33,172 bases of DNA from Brachybacterium sp. YJGR34 (lineage in GTDB: Bacteria; Actinomycetota; Actinomycetes; Actinomycetales; Dermabacteraceae), in the NCBI RefSeq assembly GCF_003347015.1, contig NZ_PNFB01000029.1:1-33172 (forward strand), written 5' to 3'. The position numbers and the translations under genes were made by a program. Numbering within the stretch: position 1 is the stretch's first letter; every line of letters begins with the position of its first letter. Under the pieces are notes generated by a model. The model had not been told where the DNA came from. It saw only the letters and a list, made by a program, of their open reading frames with translations, and did no database searches. Below, piece by piece: positions 15,921-22,800 of this stretch.

Positions 15921-16664
15921 TCAGCGCCCGGCGTGCCCGCCGCCGGGGGCGCCGGGGTCCTCGGGCTTCTGCCAGCGCAGGGTGGCCCGGAAGCCCTCGC
16001 GGCGCCGGATCACCGCGCCGGGGAGCAGCAGATCCGCGCGCTCCCGCAGCGTGGCCAGCGACCAGGACGCCTCCTGCACAGGCATCGGCGCGCCCGTGGC
16101 GGGGGCGGGATCCCGCACCGGCCGCGGGTGCTTGATCATCCCGATCAGCGGGTTGGTCAGGACATTGGCGATGTCCCAGATCTGGTCGACGGCGCCCTCG
16201 GGCCGCGCGAGGGTCACCACCAGCAGCCGTCCCCCGGGACGCAGCAGGTCGCGCGCCTCGGCGAACGCCCGGTCGAGCTCCATGTGGTGGAGGGAGGCGA
16301 TCATGGTGACGGCGTCGTAGGCGCCCGCCCGCTCCTCCCGCTCCGCGAGCTCACCGAGGCTGCAGCGCCGGATGCGCACCCGTCGCCGGTCCCGGAAGCG
16401 GGTGGCGGAGGCGTAGGCCATGCCCTGGTCGGGATCGATCCCGTCCACCCGCGCGGCCCGCGCGGCGAGCGCCTCCACGAGGGCTCCGCGGCCGCAGCCG
16501 ACGTCGAGCACGCGGGCGGCCTGCTCCGGCAGGGAGCGCAGGATCCAGCCGTGGAAGTGGGCGTTGTGGTCCCAGGGGTGGCGGGCGTTGAGCCGTCCCA
16601 GCAGGCGGCCGGCCCGGCGGATCAGGGGGTTCGGGGTGGTGCGGACGTTCCAGGCGTCGGTCAT
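15921..16664 (-). CDS. Class I SAM-dependent methyltransferase
   Basis: 247 residues. Motif I VLDVGCGRG (52-60) binds SAM, and the acidic residue ending beta-2 is in RVDGIDPDQ. Motif II/III is represented by YDAVTMIASLHHMELD and LRPGGRLLVVTLARP. A long loop after beta-5 (DQIWDIANVLTNPLIGMIKHPRP) is hydrophobic and might contact a lipid or a membrane partner. This arrangement resembles small-molecule or quinone methyltransferases of the UbiE/type-11 group. It starts seven bases after the polytopic membrane gene, so it is the third gene of that operon. The substrate is unknown. Confidence 0.88.
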   Translation of the reverse strand: MTDAWNVRTTPNPLIRRAGRLLGRLNARHPWDHNAHFHGWILRSLPEQAARVLDVGCGRGALVEALAARAARVDGIDPDQGMAYASATRFRDRRRVRIRRCSLGELAEREERAGAYDAVTMIASLHHMELDRAFAEARDLLRPGGRLLVVTLARPEGAVDQIWDIANVLTNPLIGMIKHPRPVRDPAPATGAPMPVQEASWSLATLRERADLLLPGAVIRRREGFRATLRWQKPEDPGAPGGGHAGR

Positions 16665-16671
16665 CCTCGGG

Positions 16672-18195
16672 TCAGCTCCTCAGTGCGCGCAGGCGGCCCA
16701 GCGCCCACAGTGTCATCATCCCGGTCAGGACGGCGGATCCGCCCGCGATCCAGGCCGGTCCCAGCAGGGCGAGACCGGCGAGCACGGCGCCGGCCAGGAT
16801 CGCGAGCAGCAGCGCATCGGCCTGCCAGGCCAGCATCGGCAGCACCGACAGGTCCCCCTGCGGGGTGGGCATCGGTGTGGACAGGGCCAGCGGCATCGGG
16901 CCCTTCGCGGCGTCCCGCATCCGCCCGGCCACGAGCACCGGAGCGAGGGCGAGGGGGAGCAGCAGGGCGTCGAGCGCCGCGCGATCCCCCGCACCGGCCG
17001 TCCACCACAGGACACCCCCGCCGAGGGCGGCGAGAGCGCTCAGCAGCAGCATCGGCGCCACGGCATGCAGCGCCACCTGCACCGCGGCGGACTGCCCGAA
17101 CAGACCGGGGGCGCCGAGCGTGTGCACACCGTGGCGCAGGCCGTCGACGAGCGCCCCGCTGGCTCCCCACAGCGCCGCCGCCCCGAGCAGCACCGCTCCC
17201 CCGCGCAGCGGCCCCTCCAGCAGGATCGATCCGCCCAGCACCGCGGCGGCCAGCAGCGCGCCGAGGACGGCGACGACGAACCGCTCGGGGCTGCGGAGCC
17301 AGGTCACGGCGTCGCGCCGCGCGTACAGCAGCACCAGGGGACCGCCGCCGATCGCGGGCAGCGCGCGGCCGGTGGTCGGCGGCGGGCGGAACGTCCCGAC
17401 GGCGGCCGCCAGGTCCCCGGAGGTCGCGACGATGGTCGCGGACTCCCAGCGCGCCGCCTGCTCGGCCAGCACCCGGCCCCGCAGCCGGTCCAGCAGCGCC
17501 GCACCGACGAGCACCGCGAGGATCCCGCCCCCCAGCAGCACGAGGGCCCAGGCGAGGGGACCGACCGCTCCGTCAGGGCCGACGGGATACACCCCGGCCG
17601 GGCCGCCGGCCCCGGGGAGCACGGCGACCAGGAGCGCCGCCGAGGCCAGGGCGAGGGCCAGCAGGCGCCGCGGCCCGGCCGTCAGCAGCTCACCGGCCAG
17701 CCACGCGGCGCCCAGCAGGAGGCCGGCCCCCACGGCGGCGACCACGAACGTCGTCGCCGCGGCGGCATCCGTCCCTCCGGCGCTGAGCAGCGTCGCCCCG
17801 AGCAGGGCGGCGAGGACGGCGGAGGCGAGCGCGAGCACCGCCAGGGAGCGGGCGAAGGGGCGGCGCAGCACGACGCGCCGCCGGATCCCGCTCGCGGCGA
17901 GGGTCGCGGTGAGGAACGGGGACAGCAGGGCGGGCCCCCGGATCGCGCCGAGCAGGACGGCCGCGGCGGCGAGAGCCAGGGCGAGGACGGATGCGACCCG
18001 CGGCGCGCCCTCGGCCAGCAGCATCGGCAGCACATCGGGCCGAGCCAGGGCCTCCCCGGCCGCGAGCAGGGCGGGCACCCCGATGATCAGGGCCGTGAGC
18101 ACCGCGAGGTAGACGAGGTACAGCACGTCGCCGCGGGTCCGAGCCCGCGTGCGCTGGGCCCAGACCTCCCGGACGGCGGCGAGCTCGGCGCTCAT
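16672..18195 (-). CDS. Polytopic membrane protein, probable ABC transporter membrane subunit (DUF6297-like)
   Basis: 507 residues, dominated by Ala/Leu/Val/Gly hydrophobic runs, with about twelve or more predicted membrane segments. Examples start at LYLVYLAVLTALIIGVPALL and LALALAAAAVLLGAI; another is LAVLALASAVLAALLGATLL. A soluble-looking stretch near 225-285 (LLDRLRGRVLAEQAARWESATIV, then RRDAVTWLRSPERF) may be the cytoplasmic part that meets the ATPase. The stop of the upstream ATPase overlaps its start (ATGA). I do not see standard ABC-2 motifs; the size and neighbours fit the DUF6297 group (recall, not searched). It probably forms an exporter or efflux complex with that ATPase. Confidence 0.78.
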   Translation of the reverse strand: MSAELAAVREVWAQRTRARTRGDVLYLVYLAVLTALIIGVPALLAAGEALARPDVLPMLLAEGAPRVASVLALALAAAAVLLGAIRGPALLSPFLTATLAASGIRRRVVLRRPFARSLAVLALASAVLAALLGATLLSAGGTDAAAATTFVVAAVGAGLLLGAAWLAGELLTAGPRRLLALALASAALLVAVLPGAGGPAGVYPVGPDGAVGPLAWALVLLGGGILAVLVGAALLDRLRGRVLAEQAARWESATIVATSGDLAAAVGTFRPPPTTGRALPAIGGGPLVLLYARRDAVTWLRSPERFVVAVLGALLAAAVLGGSILLEGPLRGGAVLLGAAALWGASGALVDGLRHGVHTLGAPGLFGQSAAVQVALHAVAPMLLLSALAALGGGVLWWTAGAGDRAALDALLLPLALAPVLVAGRMRDAAKGPMPLALSTPMPTPQGDLSVLPMLAWQADALLLAILAGAVLAGLALLGPAWIAGGSAVLTGMMTLWALGRLRALRS

Positions 18196-18881
18196 GCGGC
18201 CCCCTCGAGGTGGAGCCGGTGATCGGCCAGCTCCTCGAGCAGCCGCGGGCTGTGGGTCGCCATCACCAGGGCGGTGCCCGCCGCGGCCCGGGCACGCAGC
18301 GCGGCGATGACCAGGCCCTGCCGATGAGTGTCGAGGCGCTGCTCGGGCTCGTCCAGCAGCAGCACGCGGGCGGGGCGCGCGAGCGTCAGGGCGAGGGAGA
18401 CCAGCTGCGTCTGACCGCTCGAGAGCTCGTGCGGGAAGCGTCGGCCGAGGGCCCGGATCTCGAGCTCCTCGAGCAGCGCCTCGCCCCGGTCGCGCGCGGT
18501 GGCGGCGCCCGCTCCCCAGGTGGCACCGATGAACTGGAGGTGCTCGAGGACGGTGAGATCGCGGGCGGTCTGCGGCGGCCCGATCAGCGCGGCCAGGGCG
18601 CTGCGGAAGCGGCGATCACGCTCATCGGGGCGACGGCCGAGGACGCGGACCGTGCCCGCCGTGGGTTCCAGGAGCCCGGCCAGCACCCGCAGCAGGGTCG
18701 TCTTGCCGGCACCGTTGGCTCCGGTCAGCGCGAGGACCTCGCCGCCCGCGACGCTCTCCGTGGCCTCGAGCAGCAGGACGTTCCCGTCGAGGACCACTCC
18801 GACGCCCTCGACCTGCACCAGCGCGCCGCCGGCGACCTCCGCGTCGTCCCGGCCGCCCCGTCCGCTGCCCATCCTCCGCAT
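18192..18881 (-). CDS. ABC transporter ATP-binding protein
   Basis: 229 residues from ATG 18881. Walker A GANGAGKTT (54-62), signature LSSGQ (153-157), Walker B VLLLDEPEQRLD (173-184) and H-loop H210 in MATHS are present. The signature is LSSGQ and the D-loop region reads EQRLDTHR in place of the usual SALD, a slight deviation. The frame is open 20 codons further to 18941, but GGAGG (18890-18886) four bases before ATG 18881 decides the start. It is first in the ATPase-membrane protein-methyltransferase operon and belongs with the 507-residue membrane protein. Confidence 0.9.
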   Translation of the reverse strand: MRRMGSGRGGRDDAEVAGGALVQVEGVGVVLDGNVLLLEATESVAGGEVLALTGANGAGKTTLLRVLAGLLEPTAGTVRVLGRRPDERDRRFRSALAALIGPPQTARDLTVLEHLQFIGATWGAGAATARDRGEALLEELEIRALGRRFPHELSSGQTQLVSLALTLARPARVLLLDEPEQRLDTHRQGLVIAALRARAAAGTALVMATHSPRLLEELADHRLHLEGAA

Positions 18882-19286
18882 GCTTCCTCCGCCCCCCCCG
18901 CTCCTCGTCCCCGACGCACGGTGTGCGCGACACCCCTCCATCTGACCTCATCGCACCCCTCCCGGGCCCCCGACTTCCGTCTCTCTCCACCCCTCGGACC
19001 GTCCAGGACGACCTCGATGTCCACCGGTCCCGCGCACGGTGGCACCGGGCGGTCCCTGTGACGCATGCGGAGACGTCACCCCCTGGAGAACCTGTCAGAA
19101 CCGTGAGAGGATGGGGGTGCGCCGACGTCGGTGCCGCGGCCTGCTCCGACTGGCCCAGCGGCACTCGAGCCGCCCGAGATTCCGCATCCGTGCCCCGACC
19201 GGGCCCCGGCGATGCGGGCTGCGGCCGCCACGACCTCACCCGAGCCGCGGCACCGTCGGCGCGCAGGTCCACCCAGGAGGTTCCCC
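18882..19286. other. 405-bp divergent intergenic region (ABC operon / carD)
   Basis: No supported gene. It should hold the promoters for the minus-strand ABC operon and for carD, but I find no convincing -35/-10 pair. One short dyad, GTGACG (19058-19063) and CGTCAC (19074-19079) separated by 10 bp, could be an operator. The carD Shine-Dalgarno is at 19276-19280. Confidence 0.5.
19276..19280 (+). promoter_or_regulatory. Ribosome binding site that fixes the carD GTG start
   Basis: GGAGG, six bases before GTG 19287. The frame is open well upstream of this site, but only this codon has a ribosome binding site, and it begins just before the CarD fold. Confidence 0.75.
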
Positions 19287-19817
19287 GTGTCCGTCGCCGC
19301 AACTCCCGCCGCCCCGACTCCCGGAGACGTGCTCACCCACCCGGTCCACGGTCCCGTGCGCATCGTCTCCACCTGCACCCGTAGCGTCCGCGGCGAGGAC
19401 CGGCAGTACGTCGACCTGGAGATGATCGGCGGAGAGATGCGGATCTCCGTGCCCGCCGACGGCAAGGACGTGATCGGCCTGCGCCCGCTGCTCGCCGAGG
19501 ACGAGATCGCGGGGCTGATCGACCAGCTCGGCGCGCCGATCGAGCCGCTGGAGAAGAAGGCCTCCTGGGCGCACCGGATCAAGTCGCTGCAGATGCAGCT
19601 GCAGACCGGGCGGCTCACCGATCGGGTGGAGGTCATCCGCTCGATCGTCCGCGACTCCGGAGGCGTCCCCTCCAGCCTCGCGGAGCGCACGCTGCTGCAG
19701 TCCGCGATCGATCCGCTGGCCGCCGAGATCGCGATCGCCCGCTCGGTCCCCCGCGACGAGGCCGTGCAGCTCCTGCAGAGCACCGCCCGGGCCGCCGCCG
19801 AGCACGCCGCCGCCTAG
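19287..19817 (+). CDS. carD: CarD/CdnL-family RNA polymerase-binding transcription factor
   Basis: 176 residues from GTG 19287. The N-terminal Tudor-like RNA polymerase-interaction domain (~12-65) begins GDVLTHPVHGPVRIV, which corresponds to the family's GDxVVYPxHG start, and continues to LEMIGGEMRISVPADG. The helical C-terminal DNA-binding domain has the conserved Trp in EKKASWAHRIKSLQMQL, the residue that supports promoter opening in CarD. The family stabilises RNA polymerase open complexes, especially at rRNA promoters. In many actinobacteria carD precedes ispD/ispF; here a convergent MFS gene follows, and the sequence departs from the classical CarD core. It may be the housekeeping CarD or a paralogue; I cannot tell. 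Confidence 0.82.
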   Translation: MSVAATPAAPTPGDVLTHPVHGPVRIVSTCTRSVRGEDRQYVDLEMIGGEMRISVPADGKDVIGLRPLLAEDEIAGLIDQLGAPIEPLEKKASWAHRIKSLQMQLQTGRLTDRVEVIRSIVRDSGGVPSSLAERTLLQSAIDPLAAEIAIARSVPRDEAVQLLQSTARAAAEHAAA

Positions 19818-19828
19818 AGGCACTAGCC

Positions 19829-21154
19829 TCACCGGCCGGACCGCCCGCGGGTCCCGCCGGAGGGCGTGACCCGGGGCAGCACCCGGGCCAGCCACAGCCC
19901 GCCCGCCACGCAGAGCCCACCGGTCGCGGCGCCGGCGATCGCCACCGGGGCCACCAGGGTGATCGCGGTGACCACGAGCGGGGCGGCGAGCCTGCCCGCC
20001 CCGAGCATCGTGTTCCACCACGCCAGGTATCCCGTCCTGCCGTGCACCGGGGAGACGTCCACCCCCAGGGTCATGACGATCCCCGAGCCCATGCCGTTGC
20101 CGAGGCCGATCAGCAGCGTGGGCACCACCAGGGCGACCAGGGCGGCGCCGGTCCCCTGCCCGGCGAGCAGGGTGCCCAGCACGGCCAGCAGGAGGAATCC
20201 CGCCCCCATCAGCAGAGCGCAGGGGACGGCGACGGCGGCGCGGCCGAAGCGGTCCATGAGCGACCCGGCGGGCAGCACCAGCAGGATCTCGAGGGCGGCG
20301 CTGACGCCGAAGACGATGGAGATCCACACCGGGTCCAGCCCCAGGGCGTCGCCGAGCAGCGGCACGATCACCGGACGGTTCACCCGCGCCATCATCACCG
20401 GGGCGATGCCCAGGCCCACGGCTGCCATCCGCCCCAGCACCGCCCGGTCCAGCCGCCGACGCGCCGCGCTGCGGGCGACGCGGTCGCGACGCCGCGGCCG
20501 GGGCACACCGCGCGCCTCGCCCGGAGGCAGGAAGACGGCGATCATGAGCGTGCCCGCGGCGGCGGTGACCGCGAACAGGAGGAAGACCCCGGCCATCGAG
20601 CCCAGGGTCATCACGAGTGCGCCGAGCAGCGGGCCGATCACCTCGCCGAGCCGGATGACGCCGCCGAACAGGGTCATCCCCCGGGCCCGCATCATCGGTG
20701 GCAGGGCCGTGCCCAGGTAGGCCTGGCGGCCCAGCTGCCAGACCTGCGTGCTGATCGCCATCACCAGCAGCAGGCCGATCAGCGTCAGCCGATGGGCGAG
20801 GTCCCCGCCGTCGCCGCCCAGCGCGGGGCCGATCAGCAGGAAGGCGGCCAGGTTGGAGGCCACCAGCAGCCCGCCGGTGATCACGAGCGCGAGGCGCGCG
20901 CCCAGGCGGGAGATGACCCGGCCGGCGGGGATCGGGCCCAGGAACGAGGTGAGCCCGAAGATGGTGGACAGGGCCGCGGCCTGCGGGACGCTGAAGCCGA
21001 GGTCGCGGGCGAGCAGCGGGATGACCGGCATCAGAGCGGCCAGGCCCACGAACTCGAGCAGGCTGGGCCCGTACACCGAGGGGACCAGCGACCGCAGCAC
21101 CTGCGCGGGAGTGCGCGGACCCCGCGGCGAGGAGCGCGGCGAGGGGGTGGTCAC
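19829..21154 (-). CDS. MFS transporter
   Basis: 441 residues with about twelve hydrophobic segments in two halves. The loop between helices 2 and 3 has GPIPAGRVISRLGARL, a motif-A-like stretch. The mid-loop around residues ~215-240 is basic (RPRRRDRVARSAARRR), as expected for the cytoplasmic central loop. The second half repeats motif A as GSLMDRFGRAAV. It uses proton or solute gradients to move small molecules; an efflux pump of the DHA1 type is likely, but the substrate is not readable. The start is GTG 21154, with GACACT ending six bases before it as a possible weak leaderless -10. Convergent with carD, 11 bp apart. Confidence 0.87.
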   Translation of the reverse strand: MTTPSPRSSPRGPRTPAQVLRSLVPSVYGPSLLEFVGLAALMPVIPLLARDLGFSVPQAAALSTIFGLTSFLGPIPAGRVISRLGARLALVITGGLLVASNLAAFLLIGPALGGDGGDLAHRLTLIGLLLVMAISTQVWQLGRQAYLGTALPPMMRARGMTLFGGVIRLGEVIGPLLGALVMTLGSMAGVFLLFAVTAAAGTLMIAVFLPPGEARGVPRPRRRDRVARSAARRRLDRAVLGRMAAVGLGIAPVMMARVNRPVIVPLLGDALGLDPVWISIVFGVSAALEILLVLPAGSLMDRFGRAAVAVPCALLMGAGFLLLAVLGTLLAGQGTGAALVALVVPTLLIGLGNGMGSGIVMTLGVDVSPVHGRTGYLAWWNTMLGAGRLAAPLVVTAITLVAPVAIAGAATGGLCVAGGLWLARVLPRVTPSGGTRGRSGR

Positions 21155-21242
21155 GGGCGCAGTGTCTCACCAGGTCGTGAGCCTGGGCAAAGATCTCCAG
21201 GACGCGGACGCGGACGGTGCCGCCGTGCGGGCGCCCGGCGGC

Positions 21243-21902
21243 TCAGACCCCCAGCTGGCGCCGCGCGGCCTCGACCTCGCCGCGGCGCGCGGCGGCCTCG
21301 TCCACCCCGGCGGCGACCGACTGCGCCGCCCATCGCACCGACCACGCCCGCACCACCGCGGCGCCCTCCGTGCTGCGCAGCCAGTCCCGGGTCGGGGCCG
21401 GTGCGTCGAGGAGGCAGCCGGCGCGCCAGCCGCCGGTGTGCGCGGCGAGAGCGAGCAGCGCGATCTCCCAGGGCATCGCGAGGGCTCCCGGACCCGCCCG
21501 GTCGAACTCCGCGCGATCGACGAGGGCGGTGCGGACCAGGCGCAGTCGCGTGGTGCCGTCGTCCTCCGGATCGAGGCGCAGCTGGAACGGCTCGACGAGG
21601 TCGTGACGGATCCAGTGCAGCGCGATCCGGTGGGGCTCCTCGACCTCGAGGATCTCGCCCTCGGCGCCGTCCGGCGCGCGGAAGCGCCCGCCCTCGCGAA
21701 GGTCTCCGGTGACCGGACCGTACCAGCGCCCGAGCTGCTCGGCCCGCGTGAGCAGGGGCCACAGCTGCGCCGGGGCGAGGGTGAGGTTCGTGGCCAGGGT
21801 CAGCGAGACCCGCAGCAGAGGGCGTCCTTCCCGGACCTGCTCCTCGATCTCGAGCTCGCGGCGCACCGCGTCGACCACGGGCAGCGACTCCGTGACAGTC
21901 AT
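21243..21902 (-). CDS. SRPBCC (AHSA1/START-like) domain protein
   Basis: 219 residues. The first ~145 form an SRPBCC fold: SLTLATNLTLAPAQLWPLLTRAEQLGRWYGPVTGDL, then GGRFRAPDGAEGEILEVEEPHRIALHW and TRLRLVRTAL. This resembles activator-of-Hsp90-ATPase-1-like proteins. The C-terminal ~70 residues (GGWRAGCLLDAP through EVEAARRQL) are helical. It may bind a hydrophobic ligand; no catalytic residues are evident. The start ATG 21902 is supported by GAGGAG just upstream, and TACCCT (minus, 21970-21965) may be its -10. It stands alone between an MFS gene and a divergent sugar operon. Confidence 0.82.
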   Translation of the reverse strand: MTVTESLPVVDAVRRELEIEEQVREGRPLLRVSLTLATNLTLAPAQLWPLLTRAEQLGRWYGPVTGDLREGGRFRAPDGAEGEILEVEEPHRIALHWIRHDLVEPFQLRLDPEDDGTTRLRLVRTALVDRAEFDRAGPGALAMPWEIALLALAAHTGGWRAGCLLDAPAPTRDWLRSTEGAAVVRAWSVRWAAQSVAAGVDEAAARRGEVEAARRQLGV

Positions 21903-22050
21903 CTTCTCCTCGGAAGGGTCTCAGCCGCTCCGCGCCGGCGCAGCGCGCGGGCGCGGACCCTGGAAGGGTAGCCCACGGATCCCTCGGGCGTCACGGCCCC
22001 GATCCCGCGCCCATCCCGTGGAGCGCAGGTGCCGGCGAGCGCGGTGGCCG

Positions 22051-22056
22051 TACGAT
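22051..22056 (+). promoter_or_regulatory. -10 element of the sugar phosphorylase operon (leaderless)
   Basis: TACGAT, six bases before GTG 22063; no Shine-Dalgarno lies upstream. Confidence 0.58.
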
Positions 22057-22062
22057 GGCCGC

Positions 22063-22800
22063 GTGGCTGACGCATCACGCTTCCGACCGGCCGACTTCAC
22101 GGCGCATCTGTTCGATCTGGACGGGGTCATCACCCCCACCGCCGAGGTGCACATGCGCGCCTGGGCCCGCATGTTCGACGGCTTCCTCTCCTCCTGGGAG
22201 GATCAGGCGCCCTACACGGACGCGGACTACTTCGCCCACGTCGACGGGCGTCCGCGCTACGACGGGGTGCGGGCCTTCCTCGCCTCGCGCGGGATCACCC
22301 TCGCCGAGGGCACGGACTCCGACCCCGGCGACCAGCCGGTCGGCGAGGAGACCGTGCGCGGGCTCGGCAACCGCAAGAACGATCTGGTCCTGGCCCTGAT
22401 CCGGGCCGAGGGCGTGACGCCCTACCCGGGGACGGTCGCCTATCTCGAAGCGCTGCCCGCGGGGGCACGCCCGGCGATCGTCTCCTCCTCGCGCAACGCC
22501 GAGGAGGTGCTTCGCGGCGCCGGGCTGCTGGAGCGGTTCGAGCACATCGTCGACGGCAACGTCGCCGCCCGCGAGGGGCTTCCCGGCAAGCCCTCCCCCG
22601 ACACCTTCCTGCACGCCGCCGCCCTCCTCGGGGTCCCCGCGGAGCGCGCCGTGGTCTACGAGGACGCCGTCTCCGGGGTCAGGGCCGGGGCCGCCGGCGG
22701 CTTCGGAGCCGTCGTCGGCGTCGACCGCGGTGCCGGGGAGGCGGAGCTGGCCGCCGCCGGCGCCACTCTCGTCGTGTCCGACCTGGAGGAGATCGCATGA
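22063..22800 (+). CDS. HAD-family hydrolase, beta-phosphoglucomutase-like
   Basis: 245 residues from GTG 22063. Motif I DLDGV has nucleophile D18 and acid/base D20. H30 and the cap-domain TPTAEVHMRAW match beta-phosphoglucomutases. Motif II is IVSSSRNAEEV (S141-S143), motif III K176 in GKPSPD, and motif IV E200/D201 in VYEDAVSGV. Expected reaction: beta-glucose 1-phosphate to glucose 6-phosphate via a phospho-Asp. The stop overlaps the GH65 start (ATGA), and GH65 phosphorylases release beta-glucose 1-phosphate, so the pair forms a short pathway. The frame runs further upstream, but GTG 22063 fits the TACGAT leaderless promoter and the start of the fold. Confidence 0.92.
   Translation: MADASRFRPADFTAHLFDLDGVITPTAEVHMRAWARMFDGFLSSWEDQAPYTDADYFAHVDGRPRYDGVRAFLASRGITLAEGTDSDPGDQPVGEETVRGLGNRKNDLVLALIRAEGVTPYPGTVAYLEALPAGARPAIVSSSRNAEEVLRGAGLLERFEHIVDGNVAAREGLPGKPSPDTFLHAAALLGVPAERAVVYEDAVSGVRAGAAGGFGAVVGVDRGAGEAELAAAGATLVVSDLEEIA

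Noticed and set aside
19817..19830. Short hairpin GAGGC-ACTA-GCCTC between carD and the MFS gene as a terminator
   Set aside because: Only five base pairs and no T-run; too weak to call as a terminator.
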